Origin: Desulfobacteraceae bacterium
GTDB taxonomy: Bacteria > Desulfobacterota > Desulfobacteria > Desulfobacterales > Desulfosalsimonadaceae
Direction of reading: 5' to 3'
DNA: 43,887 bases
Assembly (NCBI GenBank): GCA_014237465.1
Contig: JABZFM010000034.1
Span: 1-43,887 of the forward strand
Positions within the stretch are counted from its first letter, which is position 1. Each line of letters begins with the position of its first letter. This document shows, piece after piece, positions 36,065-43,756 of the stretch. The notes under the pieces are model-generated. The model was not told where the DNA came from. It did not search any database and worked only from the letters and a program-made list of their open reading frames with translations. The translations under genes and the position numbers were made by a program.

Positions 36065-37240
36065 TCAGACCTTCCGGTTGAATTGCCCCATGACGCGCCA
36101 CAGGCGGTCAAAGGAGGTATGACGCCATTTTCTGTTTAACAAAAGCCGCATGACCGGCAGCAGCTTACTGTATTTGCCGCTGATATGACGGTAAATATCG
36201 CTTTTTTTAAATTCCCGGTTATACTGCTTCATCAGGCGATTATTCCATTCGTTGACCCCGTTATCGACCCCATTATCGACCAGGAACCGGGAAAGGAATT
36301 TTCCATTTTTCATGCAGGCCACGATCCCACACCCGCCGGATGCTTCCACAAGGCCGATGGTATCCCCAGTGAGAATCAGTCCGGGAATGGCGGATGCCTC
36401 GTGATGCATCCCGGCCATGGGAATAATTGACGCGCCTTCAAAGCTGACATCCGCCTTTTTCAATCTGTCGGAAAACACCGGATACGTCTCCCACAGAATT
36501 TTTAAAATTTTTAACAATTCCGCCCCTGAGGGCGCATCTCCCCTCTTTCCGGGCGGCATGGCGCCGGTGATAACCATGACCCCGGCTTCCGCATCACCGT
36601 CTCCCCGGGGGAAAATAAAAGCAATCATCGGAGGATGGGACTTGAGCTCGGGAAGGGTGCCCGGCGTGATAATGAAAAATTCCATGCCTGAAAAATCGCT
36701 TTCTATGCCGCTGCAGATCCGTTTGGCAATGGGGCTGTTGATCCTGCGGTAGTTCAATCCGCTCTTACGGCCCAGTATACTGTTATGACCATCTGCAGCA
36801 ACAATGGTTGTGCCGCGCCGGATTTTCCCGTCCCCTGTAATCACGGCGACGGCATTACCGTTTCTTTCAACCGGTGCGATCACTTCATGGTTCATCAGGA
36901 CGGTTACGCCCTCCTGTTCGGCAATCTTCTTCAGGCCTTCGGTGAGATCTTTCCAGTGGAAGATATAGGATGCGTGGTCACGTTCCAGTGAAAAAAATTC
37001 CCGGCAGCCCGGGGAATAGTAGCGCCGCAGGGCGGTACGGTTAAAGCTGATCTGATCCATAAAATCAGGGCCCAAAAGCTCTGTGATGATCGGGTCCGGC
37101 CGCATGGTTTCACCCCGGGGAAATACCCCTGTTTTGGAATATTTTTCTAAAACCAGCACATCCAGACCGGCACGCGCGCAGAAAATCGCCGTTGACAGCC
37201 CGGCCGACCCCGCACCACTGATGACAACATCATGTGTCAT
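36065..37240 (-). CDS. Geranylgeranyl-reductase-type FAD-dependent oxidoreductase
   Basis: This 391-residue flavoprotein has an N-terminal Rossmann motif (VVISGAGSAGLS, Gly9 to Gly14), the VVAADGHNS strand in the middle and GLILTGDTIGLVEASGGCGI, which is the second FAD-contact region. This is the layout of the geranylgeranyl reductase / monooxygenase-like family; members reduce or oxidise lipid or aromatic substrates. Substrate is unknown. A four-codon tandem duplication gives VDNGVDNGV near residue 325. It is the last gene of a minus-strand run after the RuBisCO-like gene, 158 bases downstream of it, so co-regulation is possible but not certain. Confidence 0.85.
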   Translation of the reverse strand: MTHDVVISGAGSAGLSTAIFCARAGLDVLVLEKYSKTGVFPRGETMRPDPIITELLGPDFMDQISFNRTALRRYYSPGCREFFSLERDHASYIFHWKDLTEGLKKIAEQEGVTVLMNHEVIAPVERNGNAVAVITGDGKIRRGTTIVAADGHNSILGRKSGLNYRRINSPIAKRICSGIESDFSGMEFFIITPGTLPELKSHPPMIAFIFPRGDGDAEAGVMVITGAMPPGKRGDAPSGAELLKILKILWETYPVFSDRLKKADVSFEGASIIPMAGMHHEASAIPGLILTGDTIGLVEASGGCGIVACMKNGKFLSRFLVDNGVDNGVNEWNNRLMKQYNREFKKSDIYRHISGKYSKLLPVMRLLLNRKWRHTSFDRLWRVMGQFNRKV

Positions 37241-37398
37241 GCCATGTTACCCCTGTTTATGGAATCCGTGTGTATTCTTTTATGTTACATTATTGTTGGT
37301 CCCGTAAAAAGTCAACTTTCAATGGAAGGACTCTTTGCGCGTCGTGTCGACTTTTTGGAACATTTTCCAATTTCTACTATTGTTTTAAAAATAAATTT

Positions 37399-38700
37399 TT
37401 ACTTAATTTCCGTAACTTTACCCCAAAGCCCAAGCGCAACTCCCAGCGCTTCATGTTCCTTTGCCGCTTCTTCTAATGAAACGCCGTTCATCGTTGCTTC
37501 AATGGCCTTTCGAAACGCTTGAGCACCGGCTTCCGGTCCCTGGGGATGGCCGTGGACACCGCCGCCGGAACCGATCAAGATATCGGTGCCAAGCTCTCTG
37601 ACAATATCCGGCACATTGGCCTGGGTGATCCCGCCCGACGCCATGGGCATGGTGGGTTTCAAATTTCCGAAAGGATACCGCAGGTTTTGTGCGGTCATCA
37701 TGAATTTTTCATGCAGATAAATGGCTTTTCCGCCTAAAGAAAATGGAATCACAATGGCGTCCGCACCGCAAAGCCGGGGGATCTTGCCTAAAATAATGTT
37801 GGATCCGATGCCCTGTTGGGGTGAAAAAAAGGCTCCGGCAAGGTCCATATGCGCCAGAATCGGGACATTTATGTCCGGATCTTCAGCCAGCGCCCGCATG
37901 GCTTCGGGACCGACAGCCAGATAATTCACCATGACACTGTTGGCACCGGCTGCCACCACTTCTTTTGCCAGATCAAACATCCTGGGCAGGCGGTCGGTGA
38001 TATTCACGGCATACAGGGTATGCTCACCGGTTTCTTCATACACCTGCCGCTCTTTCTCCATATAGGCTTTCACCCGGGAAATGGCGGAATTATATTTCAT
38101 ATTGGCGATCAGTTCGTCATCTTTAATCATGTCGCAGCCGCCTTTTGCCGCCTTATAAAACAGGTCCACCCCGACTTCCAATGGATAACCGCAGTTGGGT
38201 TTGATCATGCAGTTTAAAAGCGGCCTGCGCTTTGAGATCCCCAGCGTTTTGAAAATCCCGTCAATGCCGAATTTCGGTCCCTGATAGGTTTCAAGGATAT
38301 CTTTGGGGATTCGGAGATCCAGCAGCTTCAGGTTGGGGGCCAGGGAGATGTTGCCATAAGTTGCGGTAAGCAGCATGGGGAGCTGGTCCTCGATATTAAC
38401 CGACGGAAAGGCGATCTGAAGGATAAAGGTTCTTTCGGTAATCTCTGATGGAATCGAAAATTCATGACAGGGGGCTTCATAAACCCCGATTACCTTGGCC
38501 ACATGCTTTGCCCTTACGTCTTCGGTCTCACCGGGAACAGACGTCCAGGTGCCGGTGGTCTGTTCGATGGCCAGAAACTGGCTGATGGCAAGCATGTTGT
38601 CAAATTCTTTCGGCACACAAAAATAATACGTGGCGATCACAAACTTTTCCATATCAATACCTTCGGGCAATGCCGCGGGTAATGCGTGAAAATTAGTCAT
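37399..38700 (-). CDS. RuBisCO-like protein (form IV)
   Basis: This 433-residue protein has the RuBisCO large-subunit fold. EQTTGTWTSVPGE (residues 46-58) matches the N-domain active-site edge. The carbamylation motif is intact as GGCDMIKDDE (Lys193, Asp195, Glu196), and phosphate-binding SGG (355-357) and GGG (379-381) are present. The second Lys of KPK is Asn (IKPNCG, 167-170), and loop 6 lacks the catalytic Lys, so it should not fix CO2. Form IV enzymes enolise or isomerise keto-phosphates, for example MtnW in methionine salvage. The MtnX-like phosphatase next to it supports an MtnW-type or related role. GGGAGGA sits seven bases before the ATG at 38700. Confidence 0.92.
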   Translation of the reverse strand: MTNFHALPAALPEGIDMEKFVIATYYFCVPKEFDNMLAISQFLAIEQTTGTWTSVPGETEDVRAKHVAKVIGVYEAPCHEFSIPSEITERTFILQIAFPSVNIEDQLPMLLTATYGNISLAPNLKLLDLRIPKDILETYQGPKFGIDGIFKTLGISKRRPLLNCMIKPNCGYPLEVGVDLFYKAAKGGCDMIKDDELIANMKYNSAISRVKAYMEKERQVYEETGEHTLYAVNITDRLPRMFDLAKEVVAAGANSVMVNYLAVGPEAMRALAEDPDINVPILAHMDLAGAFFSPQQGIGSNIILGKIPRLCGADAIVIPFSLGGKAIYLHEKFMMTAQNLRYPFGNLKPTMPMASGGITQANVPDIVRELGTDILIGSGGGVHGHPQGPEAGAQAFRKAIEATMNGVSLEEAAKEHEALGVALGLWGKVTEIK

Positions 38701-38763
38701 CTTCAAATCCTCCCTGGTGGTTATAATTTTAATGTAATTTTTTTAAGTTTTAAGCTACTTTTT

Positions 38764-39420
38764 TTAAGCGTTTTGCCAAATTTTAGAAAGTGCGGTCTGC
38801 ACGTCAAAAAAATCAGACCATTGTCTGTACGGGATTTTCATATGGTCGAGAAAAAAGGCCAGGCTGTCCCTGGCAAAAACCAGAGATCCCTCCTGGGCCA
38901 TGTTGATGTCTGTTGCGCCATCGCCGATGACAATTTTTTGTTTAGCATTAAACAGGTTCAAGACATCCACCTTGGCCACCAGCTCCATATCGCCTTCAAA
39001 ATCCGATGTTACGTGCATAAATTCGCCGCTGATATCCACATCCGCCGCGAAAATTTTATGCATACGATTTACAAGACTTCCCAGTCTGGCGTCAATCATG
39101 CCTCTAAGGCCGCCGGAGACAATAACAAACGGAACGCCCTGATCATCGAGAAAATCCAGAAGACTTTCAAACCCCGGTCGAATGGGAATATTTTTCACGT
39201 ATTCCAAAATATCAAGATAGCTCGCTGACGGTATGGATTCAAGGGTTTGCCTCACTCCTTCGCGAATCGAAATTTCAAGGGCCATCATCTTATCCTTGAT
39301 GGGAGAAAACATGTCCGGCGCAAACCGTTTAAACACGGCCTCCAAAGATTCTTCAGCTGTGATGGTTCCGTCAAAATCACAGAAAACGCACCGTTGGATG
39401 GTATTGCCTTTTTCATTCAT
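38764..39420 (-). CDS. HAD-family phosphatase, MtnX-like
   Basis: This 218-residue phosphatase has HAD motif I, CDFDGTIT (Asp15 and Asp17), a motif II SGG in FVIVSGGLRG, and motif III/IV GDGATD near residue 167. It resembles MtnX, which removes phosphate from 2-hydroxy-3-keto-5-methylthiopentenyl-1-phosphate, the product of MtnW, and also other small HAD phosphatases such as phosphoserine phosphatase. Position between a RuBisCO-like gene and an FGGY kinase favours a keto-sugar-phosphate substrate. Its ATG overlaps the stop codon of the upstream FAD-dehydrogenase remnant (ATGA), a sign of tight translational coupling. AGGA lies seven bases upstream. Confidence 0.85.
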   Translation of the reverse strand: MNEKGNTIQRCVFCDFDGTITAEESLEAVFKRFAPDMFSPIKDKMMALEISIREGVRQTLESIPSASYLDILEYVKNIPIRPGFESLLDFLDDQGVPFVIVSGGLRGMIDARLGSLVNRMHKIFAADVDISGEFMHVTSDFEGDMELVAKVDVLNLFNAKQKIVIGDGATDINMAQEGSLVFARDSLAFFLDHMKIPYRQWSDFFDVQTALSKIWQNA

Positions 39421-39539
39421 ATATTTTTCCTGTCGTCGAATCTGTAGGCTAATCCGGAAGCCGCAGCGCCGGTGATTCCGCCGCCGATTATCAGAACGTC
39501 AAAAGAAGTTTGATCAAAGGTATCAAGAAAACGGTTCAT
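39417..39539 (-). pseudogene. Remnant of an FAD-dependent dehydrogenase
   Basis: This 40-residue frame reads MNRFLDTFDQTSFDVLII followed by GGGITGAAASG, the FAD-binding start of a GlpD-like or related dehydrogenase, then stops after AYRFDDRKNI. An intact enzyme would have 400-550 residues. The stop codon overlaps the phosphatase start as ATGA, the form of a native operon junction. The C-terminal end may therefore be original and the interior lost, rather than the gene simply being cut off. It sits 25 bases after the kinase stop. The intact operon in relatives probably carries a full dehydrogenase here. Confidence 0.65.
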
Positions 39540-39564
39540 AAGGGTTTAAGCGGCCTTGAGATTT

Positions 39565-41157
39565 TTAAGCGTTTAATTTCGTATATATTTTGCGGTTCTT
39601 TAAATACAGCGCCCTGTAGTGGCTGTAGAGATTGTCGTAGACGCCTTTGTTGTCTTTTTTGGGGTGAAACGTCCGGACTTTTTTTAGAACCCCGTCGATT
39701 TCATTAAAGTCTTGCCATATCCCTGAACCGACAAAGGCGATGGCTGCAACACCCATTGCACAGGCCATTTGCGGGTTTCCCATCTGGACTATGGGCCGCT
39801 GGAGTATGTCGGAAAACACCTGGCACCATGTATCACTTTTAGATGCCCCGCCGATAAACCGAATTTCCTCCTTGGTAGCGCCGGTTTTTTTTCTGGAGAT
39901 GGCCTCAACGTATTCCATGCCCCAGCGAATATTAAAGGCGACTCCTTCAAAAACAGACCGGAAAAGGTCACTTCGGGTAGTATTCATACCCAGGTTGAAA
40001 AACTGTCCTCTTAAATTCGCGTCATTGACCGGAGAGCGTTCGCCGGTCAGCCAGGGGGTAAACAAAACATTGTTGGCGCCGGGCGGCGATAGGTTTACGC
40101 TGTCATTAAGCCTTTTGTAGATATTGTCAGAAGGTGACTTTTTTAAAATTTCTTCAGGATAGAGCATATTTTTAACCCAATCCAGTGCGCCGCCAAGGGT
40201 TTCCTGCTTGCTCAATAATAAAAATTTTCCCGGAATACCCGATGCAATGGTTCCTACGTAATGCCGTATATCCACCGCTGCGACAGGGCAATGGGTGGCC
40301 ACCCAGCCGGCGGTGCCGATATTGATATGCAGATTCCCCTCGGTAATGGCTCCCGAACCGATGGCAGACGTCAGAAGATCTCCTGAACCGGTAATAACCG
40401 GGATGCCTTCCGGCAGCCCTGTTTTTTGAGAAAATTCTGCAGTAACGGTGCCCGCGACATCTGTAGAAGCTTTCAATTCAGCCATTTTTCCCGAATCAAG
40501 CCCTGTCATTATATGAAGAGCCGGTGACCATGACCATTCTGACTGGTCTTTTTTCCGGGTATCCAAAAGCCAGGTAATGTAAGCAATATCATAAGATGTG
40601 ACAAATTGTCCGGTGGCAAGAAACACGGCATAATCTTTAACATCCAAAAATTTATATGTTTTTTGATACAGCTCCGGGTAAAAGTGTTTCAGCCAGGCCA
40701 TTTTGCACAAAATATCCTTGCCGTTCTTTCCCGGTGCGCCACCTGAAATTTTTAAAAATTTCAGGATCATGAGCAGGGGCTGTCCTTCTACCCGGATCAG
40801 ACCTTTATAAAGATGTTCATTGGTGAACCGGACGGCGCGTTCGTCCATCCAGGAGAAAAAGTTCATGAGCGGCACCCCGTCCCTGTCCACGGGAAGCGTG
40901 TTGCCCATCTGGCTGGTGAAGGTTATCCCAACGATTTTTTGAACTGCGTCAGGATGGGCTTCAAGCAGCTCTCTGATCGTGGAATAGATGCCTTCAGCCA
41001 TGTCTTTCGGGGATTGTTCCACACAGTTTCTATCGGGATAAAGAAGGGGGCAGGCGGTTTGTCTTGAGTCAAGATAACCGTCTCTGGCGCTGACCAGAAC
41101 GGATTTGATCGCCGTGGTGCCTATGTCAATGGAAAGAATCAGTTTGTCGTCAATCAT
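39565..41157 (-). CDS. FGGY-family carbohydrate kinase (xylulokinase-like)
   Basis: This 530-residue cytoplasmic kinase has both FGGY lobes: SIDIGTTAIKSV for phosphate binding at the start, GSGDLLTSAIGSGA with the catalytic Asp, NIGTAGWVATH, and RFIGGASKSDTWCQ before the second adenosine motif. It is somewhat longer than typical xylulokinases. It should phosphorylate a pentulose or related polyol with ATP. It begins the minus-strand cluster with the dehydrogenase remnant, HAD phosphatase and RuBisCO-like protein, implying that its product feeds those enzymes. AGGAGGGG precedes the ATG, and a perfect dyad at 41176-41192 lies just upstream as a likely operator. Confidence 0.88.
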   Translation of the reverse strand: MIDDKLILSIDIGTTAIKSVLVSARDGYLDSRQTACPLLYPDRNCVEQSPKDMAEGIYSTIRELLEAHPDAVQKIVGITFTSQMGNTLPVDRDGVPLMNFFSWMDERAVRFTNEHLYKGLIRVEGQPLLMILKFLKISGGAPGKNGKDILCKMAWLKHFYPELYQKTYKFLDVKDYAVFLATGQFVTSYDIAYITWLLDTRKKDQSEWSWSPALHIMTGLDSGKMAELKASTDVAGTVTAEFSQKTGLPEGIPVITGSGDLLTSAIGSGAITEGNLHINIGTAGWVATHCPVAAVDIRHYVGTIASGIPGKFLLLSKQETLGGALDWVKNMLYPEEILKKSPSDNIYKRLNDSVNLSPPGANNVLFTPWLTGERSPVNDANLRGQFFNLGMNTTRSDLFRSVFEGVAFNIRWGMEYVEAISRKKTGATKEEIRFIGGASKSDTWCQVFSDILQRPIVQMGNPQMACAMGVAAIAFVGSGIWQDFNEIDGVLKKVRTFHPKKDNKGVYDNLYSHYRALYLKNRKIYTKLNA

Positions 41158-41175
41158 AACCCCTCCTTAATTTCA

Positions 41176-41192
41176 AACGCTTTTCAAGCGTT
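41176..41192. promoter_or_regulatory. Likely operator upstream of the FGGY kinase
   Basis: AACGCTT-TTC-AAGCGTT is a perfect seven-base dyad with a three-base centre, within TTTCAAACGC...GCGTTCA. It lies 18 bases before the kinase start, overlapping the leader, where a LacI- or GntR-type sugar repressor could block transcription. No regulator gene is adjacent. Confidence 0.5.
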
Positions 41193-41846
41193 CATTGGAG
41201 TCAGACATCTTTCAATCTTTAAAATTTAGCATATTTAGCTCAGCGCTTCACTAAAAATTTTATTGGTTGAACCGATATTTTATGCAATCCGGATTAAAAG
41301 TAAGGACGGCTATACTTCTCGGTGGAGAAGTCAATTTAACCCGCGAACCAGGTATCACCGAACTACTCAATCACGCGTAATATTTTTTTTGATGTATATT
41401 CCCCACCATCCGCAAGCCCGTCCACTGGAAGAAAAAAACGCGCATTATTGGAATACAGGCACGTGACGGAAGCTGGAAACTCATGATCCGCCTCATAAAA
41501 AATATAGCACAGAGCGATTTTGGGCAACGGGTATACGGTAAATGAAAAATTCAAGATTAAAGATTTGTGGCCCCATCCCAAGAGCAGCTTGGCTACCAAA
41601 TTTAATTCACAATTCAAAATCTCGTCTTATAAATGGGTGACCCCCAAACTTTCTTCTAAAACAACCGAACAAATAGCCAGGAAGATGCTGTTCAGGGGTA
41701 ATTAGGCAGGCTGGAAGCATTACGGTCTGTTTCCATAAATATATTTTAGCCATTCCTATTAATAAGCTTAAACAAAAAACCTTGAAAATTATCTGTTAAT
41801 AAGGCAATTTAATTAAAATTTTCTCATTTACGCTGATGGATAGAAT
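41193..41846. other. Degenerate region between the kinase and DUF4388 genes
   Basis: There are no intact genes. It contains a DUF3786 remnant (41363-41548), the 19-base repeat shared with 33974-33992, and copy three of the dispersed CAAGAGCAG / AAATGGGTGACC motif (41579-41650). Confidence 0.55.
41363..41548 (-). pseudogene. C-terminal remnant of a DUF3786-type protein
   Basis: The frame reads VYPLPKIALCYIFYEADHEF, then FLPVDGLADGGEYTSKKIL to a stop at 41363. Its strand-then-acidic-loop layout (LP-I-L-FxxAD-EFP...) resembles the end of DUF3786 proteins, found in anaerobes and often near corrinoid or CO-dehydrogenase genes. The recognisable part starts exactly at a 19-base dispersed repeat (41545-41563), upstream of which coding character is lost. 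No start or ribosome binding site is seen. Family assignment is from memory of the motif and is moderate at best. Confidence 0.4.
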
Positions 41847-42881
41847 ATGCCGCTTACAGGAAACATAGAAACCTTCCATATCACGAATGTTTTGCAACTT
41901 CTCCACAACGATCAGAAAACCGGCATTCTGAAAGTTACCTGGAAAGACGAAGCAATCAAGGTCTATATCAAAGAAGGCAATATTGTCAATGCCACAAAAT
42001 CTCATGAAAAAAACCGCCTGGGCGATCTGCTGATTAAACACGGTGTTATTAATGAAAAACAATTAAAAGAATGCCTGAAAGCTTCCAAAAAGAATAATAT
42101 ACCCCTTGGCAAAGTAATTGTTGAAAAAGAATACGCTACTAACAATTCATTAGGGAAAATTATTTTTAAACAGGCAGAAAATGTAATTTTTGACATGTTT
42201 TTCTGGGAAAAGGGTGAATTTGAATATAACGACAAGGTGTTTTCCACCCAGGGGATGGTGATCAAAAAAATTAATATTATGCGCACCATTTTAGAAGCTT
42301 CCCGCCGAGTTGATGAAATGTCCGTCCTTAAAAAACAGATTCCCAAAGAAGATATGGTGTTTAAGGTATCAGGCACCGTCAAGGGTGGCAGCGAAATCAA
42401 GCTTAATCCTGATGAGTGGAGTGTCCTGGCTTTGATTGACGGCAAACTTTCGGTCAAGGGAATAATTTCTGAAAGTATAAATGACAGCTTCACAGTTTAC
42501 CAGATACTCAATTCTTTAATTTCCTCCGGCTATATCAAAGAAGAAGAAACCCTATCCCCCCTGCAGCAGGCAACAGAAGCCTTTAATAAACTCAAGGCGG
42601 TTGACGCCAAAATGGTTCGAAAAGAGCTGGATGGCCTGGGGCTTTCACGATCAAGTATCCTGAGGCTGATCCTGACTAGAATTGCCAGGGATTCATTTTC
42701 CCCGAAAGAACTGCTTGAGTTAGTTGAGGTTGAAGCGAAAAAAATAGTGAATCCCGAAGATAAAAACCTGATAACCGAGCTGATGAGAAAAAACCAGGTT
42801 CCTTTTCTGGAAAATATTTTGTGTCTTTTACATGAAAAGACAGAAAAGATAGAGGATAAGAATTTGCATTGGGCGACTTAA
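41847..42881 (+). CDS. DUF4388 (PatA-like) regulatory protein
   Basis: This 344-residue soluble protein begins with a DUF4388 domain: MPLTGNIETFHITNVLQLLH, then KTGILKV and YIKEGNIVNA. The next region (about residues 60-110) has a KHGVINEKQLKECL helix pair of the kind found in type II secretion/pilus ATPase N-domains. A winged-helix-like segment follows (WSVLALIDGKLSVKGI). Such proteins occur with polar-growth, motility and two-component functions in deltaproteobacteria, and the exact role is unknown. The ribosome binding site is weak (GGATAG). It is a single gene, with non-coding repeat sequence on both sides. Confidence 0.82.
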   Translation: MPLTGNIETFHITNVLQLLHNDQKTGILKVTWKDEAIKVYIKEGNIVNATKSHEKNRLGDLLIKHGVINEKQLKECLKASKKNNIPLGKVIVEKEYATNNSLGKIIFKQAENVIFDMFFWEKGEFEYNDKVFSTQGMVIKKINIMRTILEASRRVDEMSVLKKQIPKEDMVFKVSGTVKGGSEIKLNPDEWSVLALIDGKLSVKGIISESINDSFTVYQILNSLISSGYIKEEETLSPLQQATEAFNKLKAVDAKMVRKELDGLGLSRSSILRLILTRIARDSFSPKELLELVEVEAKKIVNPEDKNLITELMRKNQVPFLENILCLLHEKTEKIEDKNLHWAT

Positions 42882-43355
42882 TGTATCTGGAAAGTCGGCT
42901 AGGCCTGCACGTTCACATTTTGAGATTTTCACTGATGATTAGTAAGCTGACCCCGGAATTATCCCCGATTCTATTTATATGAGCCAAGAGCAGACCACCA
43001 ATTCATTGAAAACTCGCTTCGCTCGTAATTGGGTTCAAACCTTGATTATCATATTAAAAATTTAATCCCCTTCACACCTCCCATTCTGGGATAAAATTTA
43101 TATCAAAAATTTTTTCTACTTGGAAGGACTATTTAAAATAACTCTTAATTTTCAGATAGATAAGCAGAAAACAGAGTTGAAATAGATGGCCGACTTCATC
43201 CCATTGCAACGCAGCCGAGTGAAACTTTTTTTGCAGATTAAGGAAGCAAACTGTTTGAGCGGAATGCCAAAAAAACTAAAAACTGACTGCTTTCGCTGCA
43301 AAAAATATTGAAAGAGGGAAGCTGAAGGCCAAGTCGCAGGGCGGGCTTTCTTTTG

Positions 43356-43386
43356 CTACTTTTCTTTGCCCGCCAAAGAAAAGTAG
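43356..43386. repeat. CTACTTTTCTTTG hairpin repeat
   Basis: CTACTTTTCTTTG, loop CCCGC and CAAAGAAAAGTAG form a perfect 13-base-pair stem. It belongs to a widespread intergenic repeat type (TACTTTCTTTG...CAAAGAAAGTA) in proteobacteria. Confidence 0.75.
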
Positions 43387-43479
43387 ATAGTAAATGGGTT
43401 ACCCATTAAAAACCGTATCGACTAAATAACGTTAACAAATTACACAAAGTGACTTCTCTTTAACCGCCATTATGTTTTT

Positions 43480-43505
43480 GGCGGATTACGCTTCGCTAAT
43501 CCACC
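43480..43505. repeat. GGTGGATT...AATCCACC intergenic repeat, copy 2
   Basis: GGCGGATTACGCTTCGCTAA followed by TCCACCCTACG is the inverse orientation of the element at 33846-33874. Confidence 0.6.
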
Positions 43506-43756
43506 CTACGGCACATCAGGGTCATGATCTCAGACCTTGATTATTATATTATAGGAGCACTGAACCTAAACATTATATTACATCCGATGGTGTTTTCCGC
43601 CACAGCATTCCTGAGTTCAACGATTTTCAATCGCCTAAAGACTAAAGACGAATACAAGAAAAATGCTGCCCTCGCTATCCCGCCTCTGGCGGGATTTGAC
43701 GCCGTAGGTGCAGTGAAATTGGAAAGCGCTGCCTTTGCCCTACTGCATTGTACAAG

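Larger units (their letters stand above)
42882..43756. other. Non-coding repeat-rich stretch
   Basis: I see no gene here. It includes a partial CAAGAGCAGACC motif (42982-42996), a perfect 13-base-pair hairpin (43356-43386), an AATGGGTTACCCATT palindrome (43392-43406) and a GGCGGATT/AATCCACC repeat (43480-43505), then the 3' flank of an IS630-type element. Confidence 0.6.

Noticed and set aside
41263-41466. 67-codon plus-strand frame
   Set aside because: It is antisense to the DUF3786-like remnant and has no coding features.
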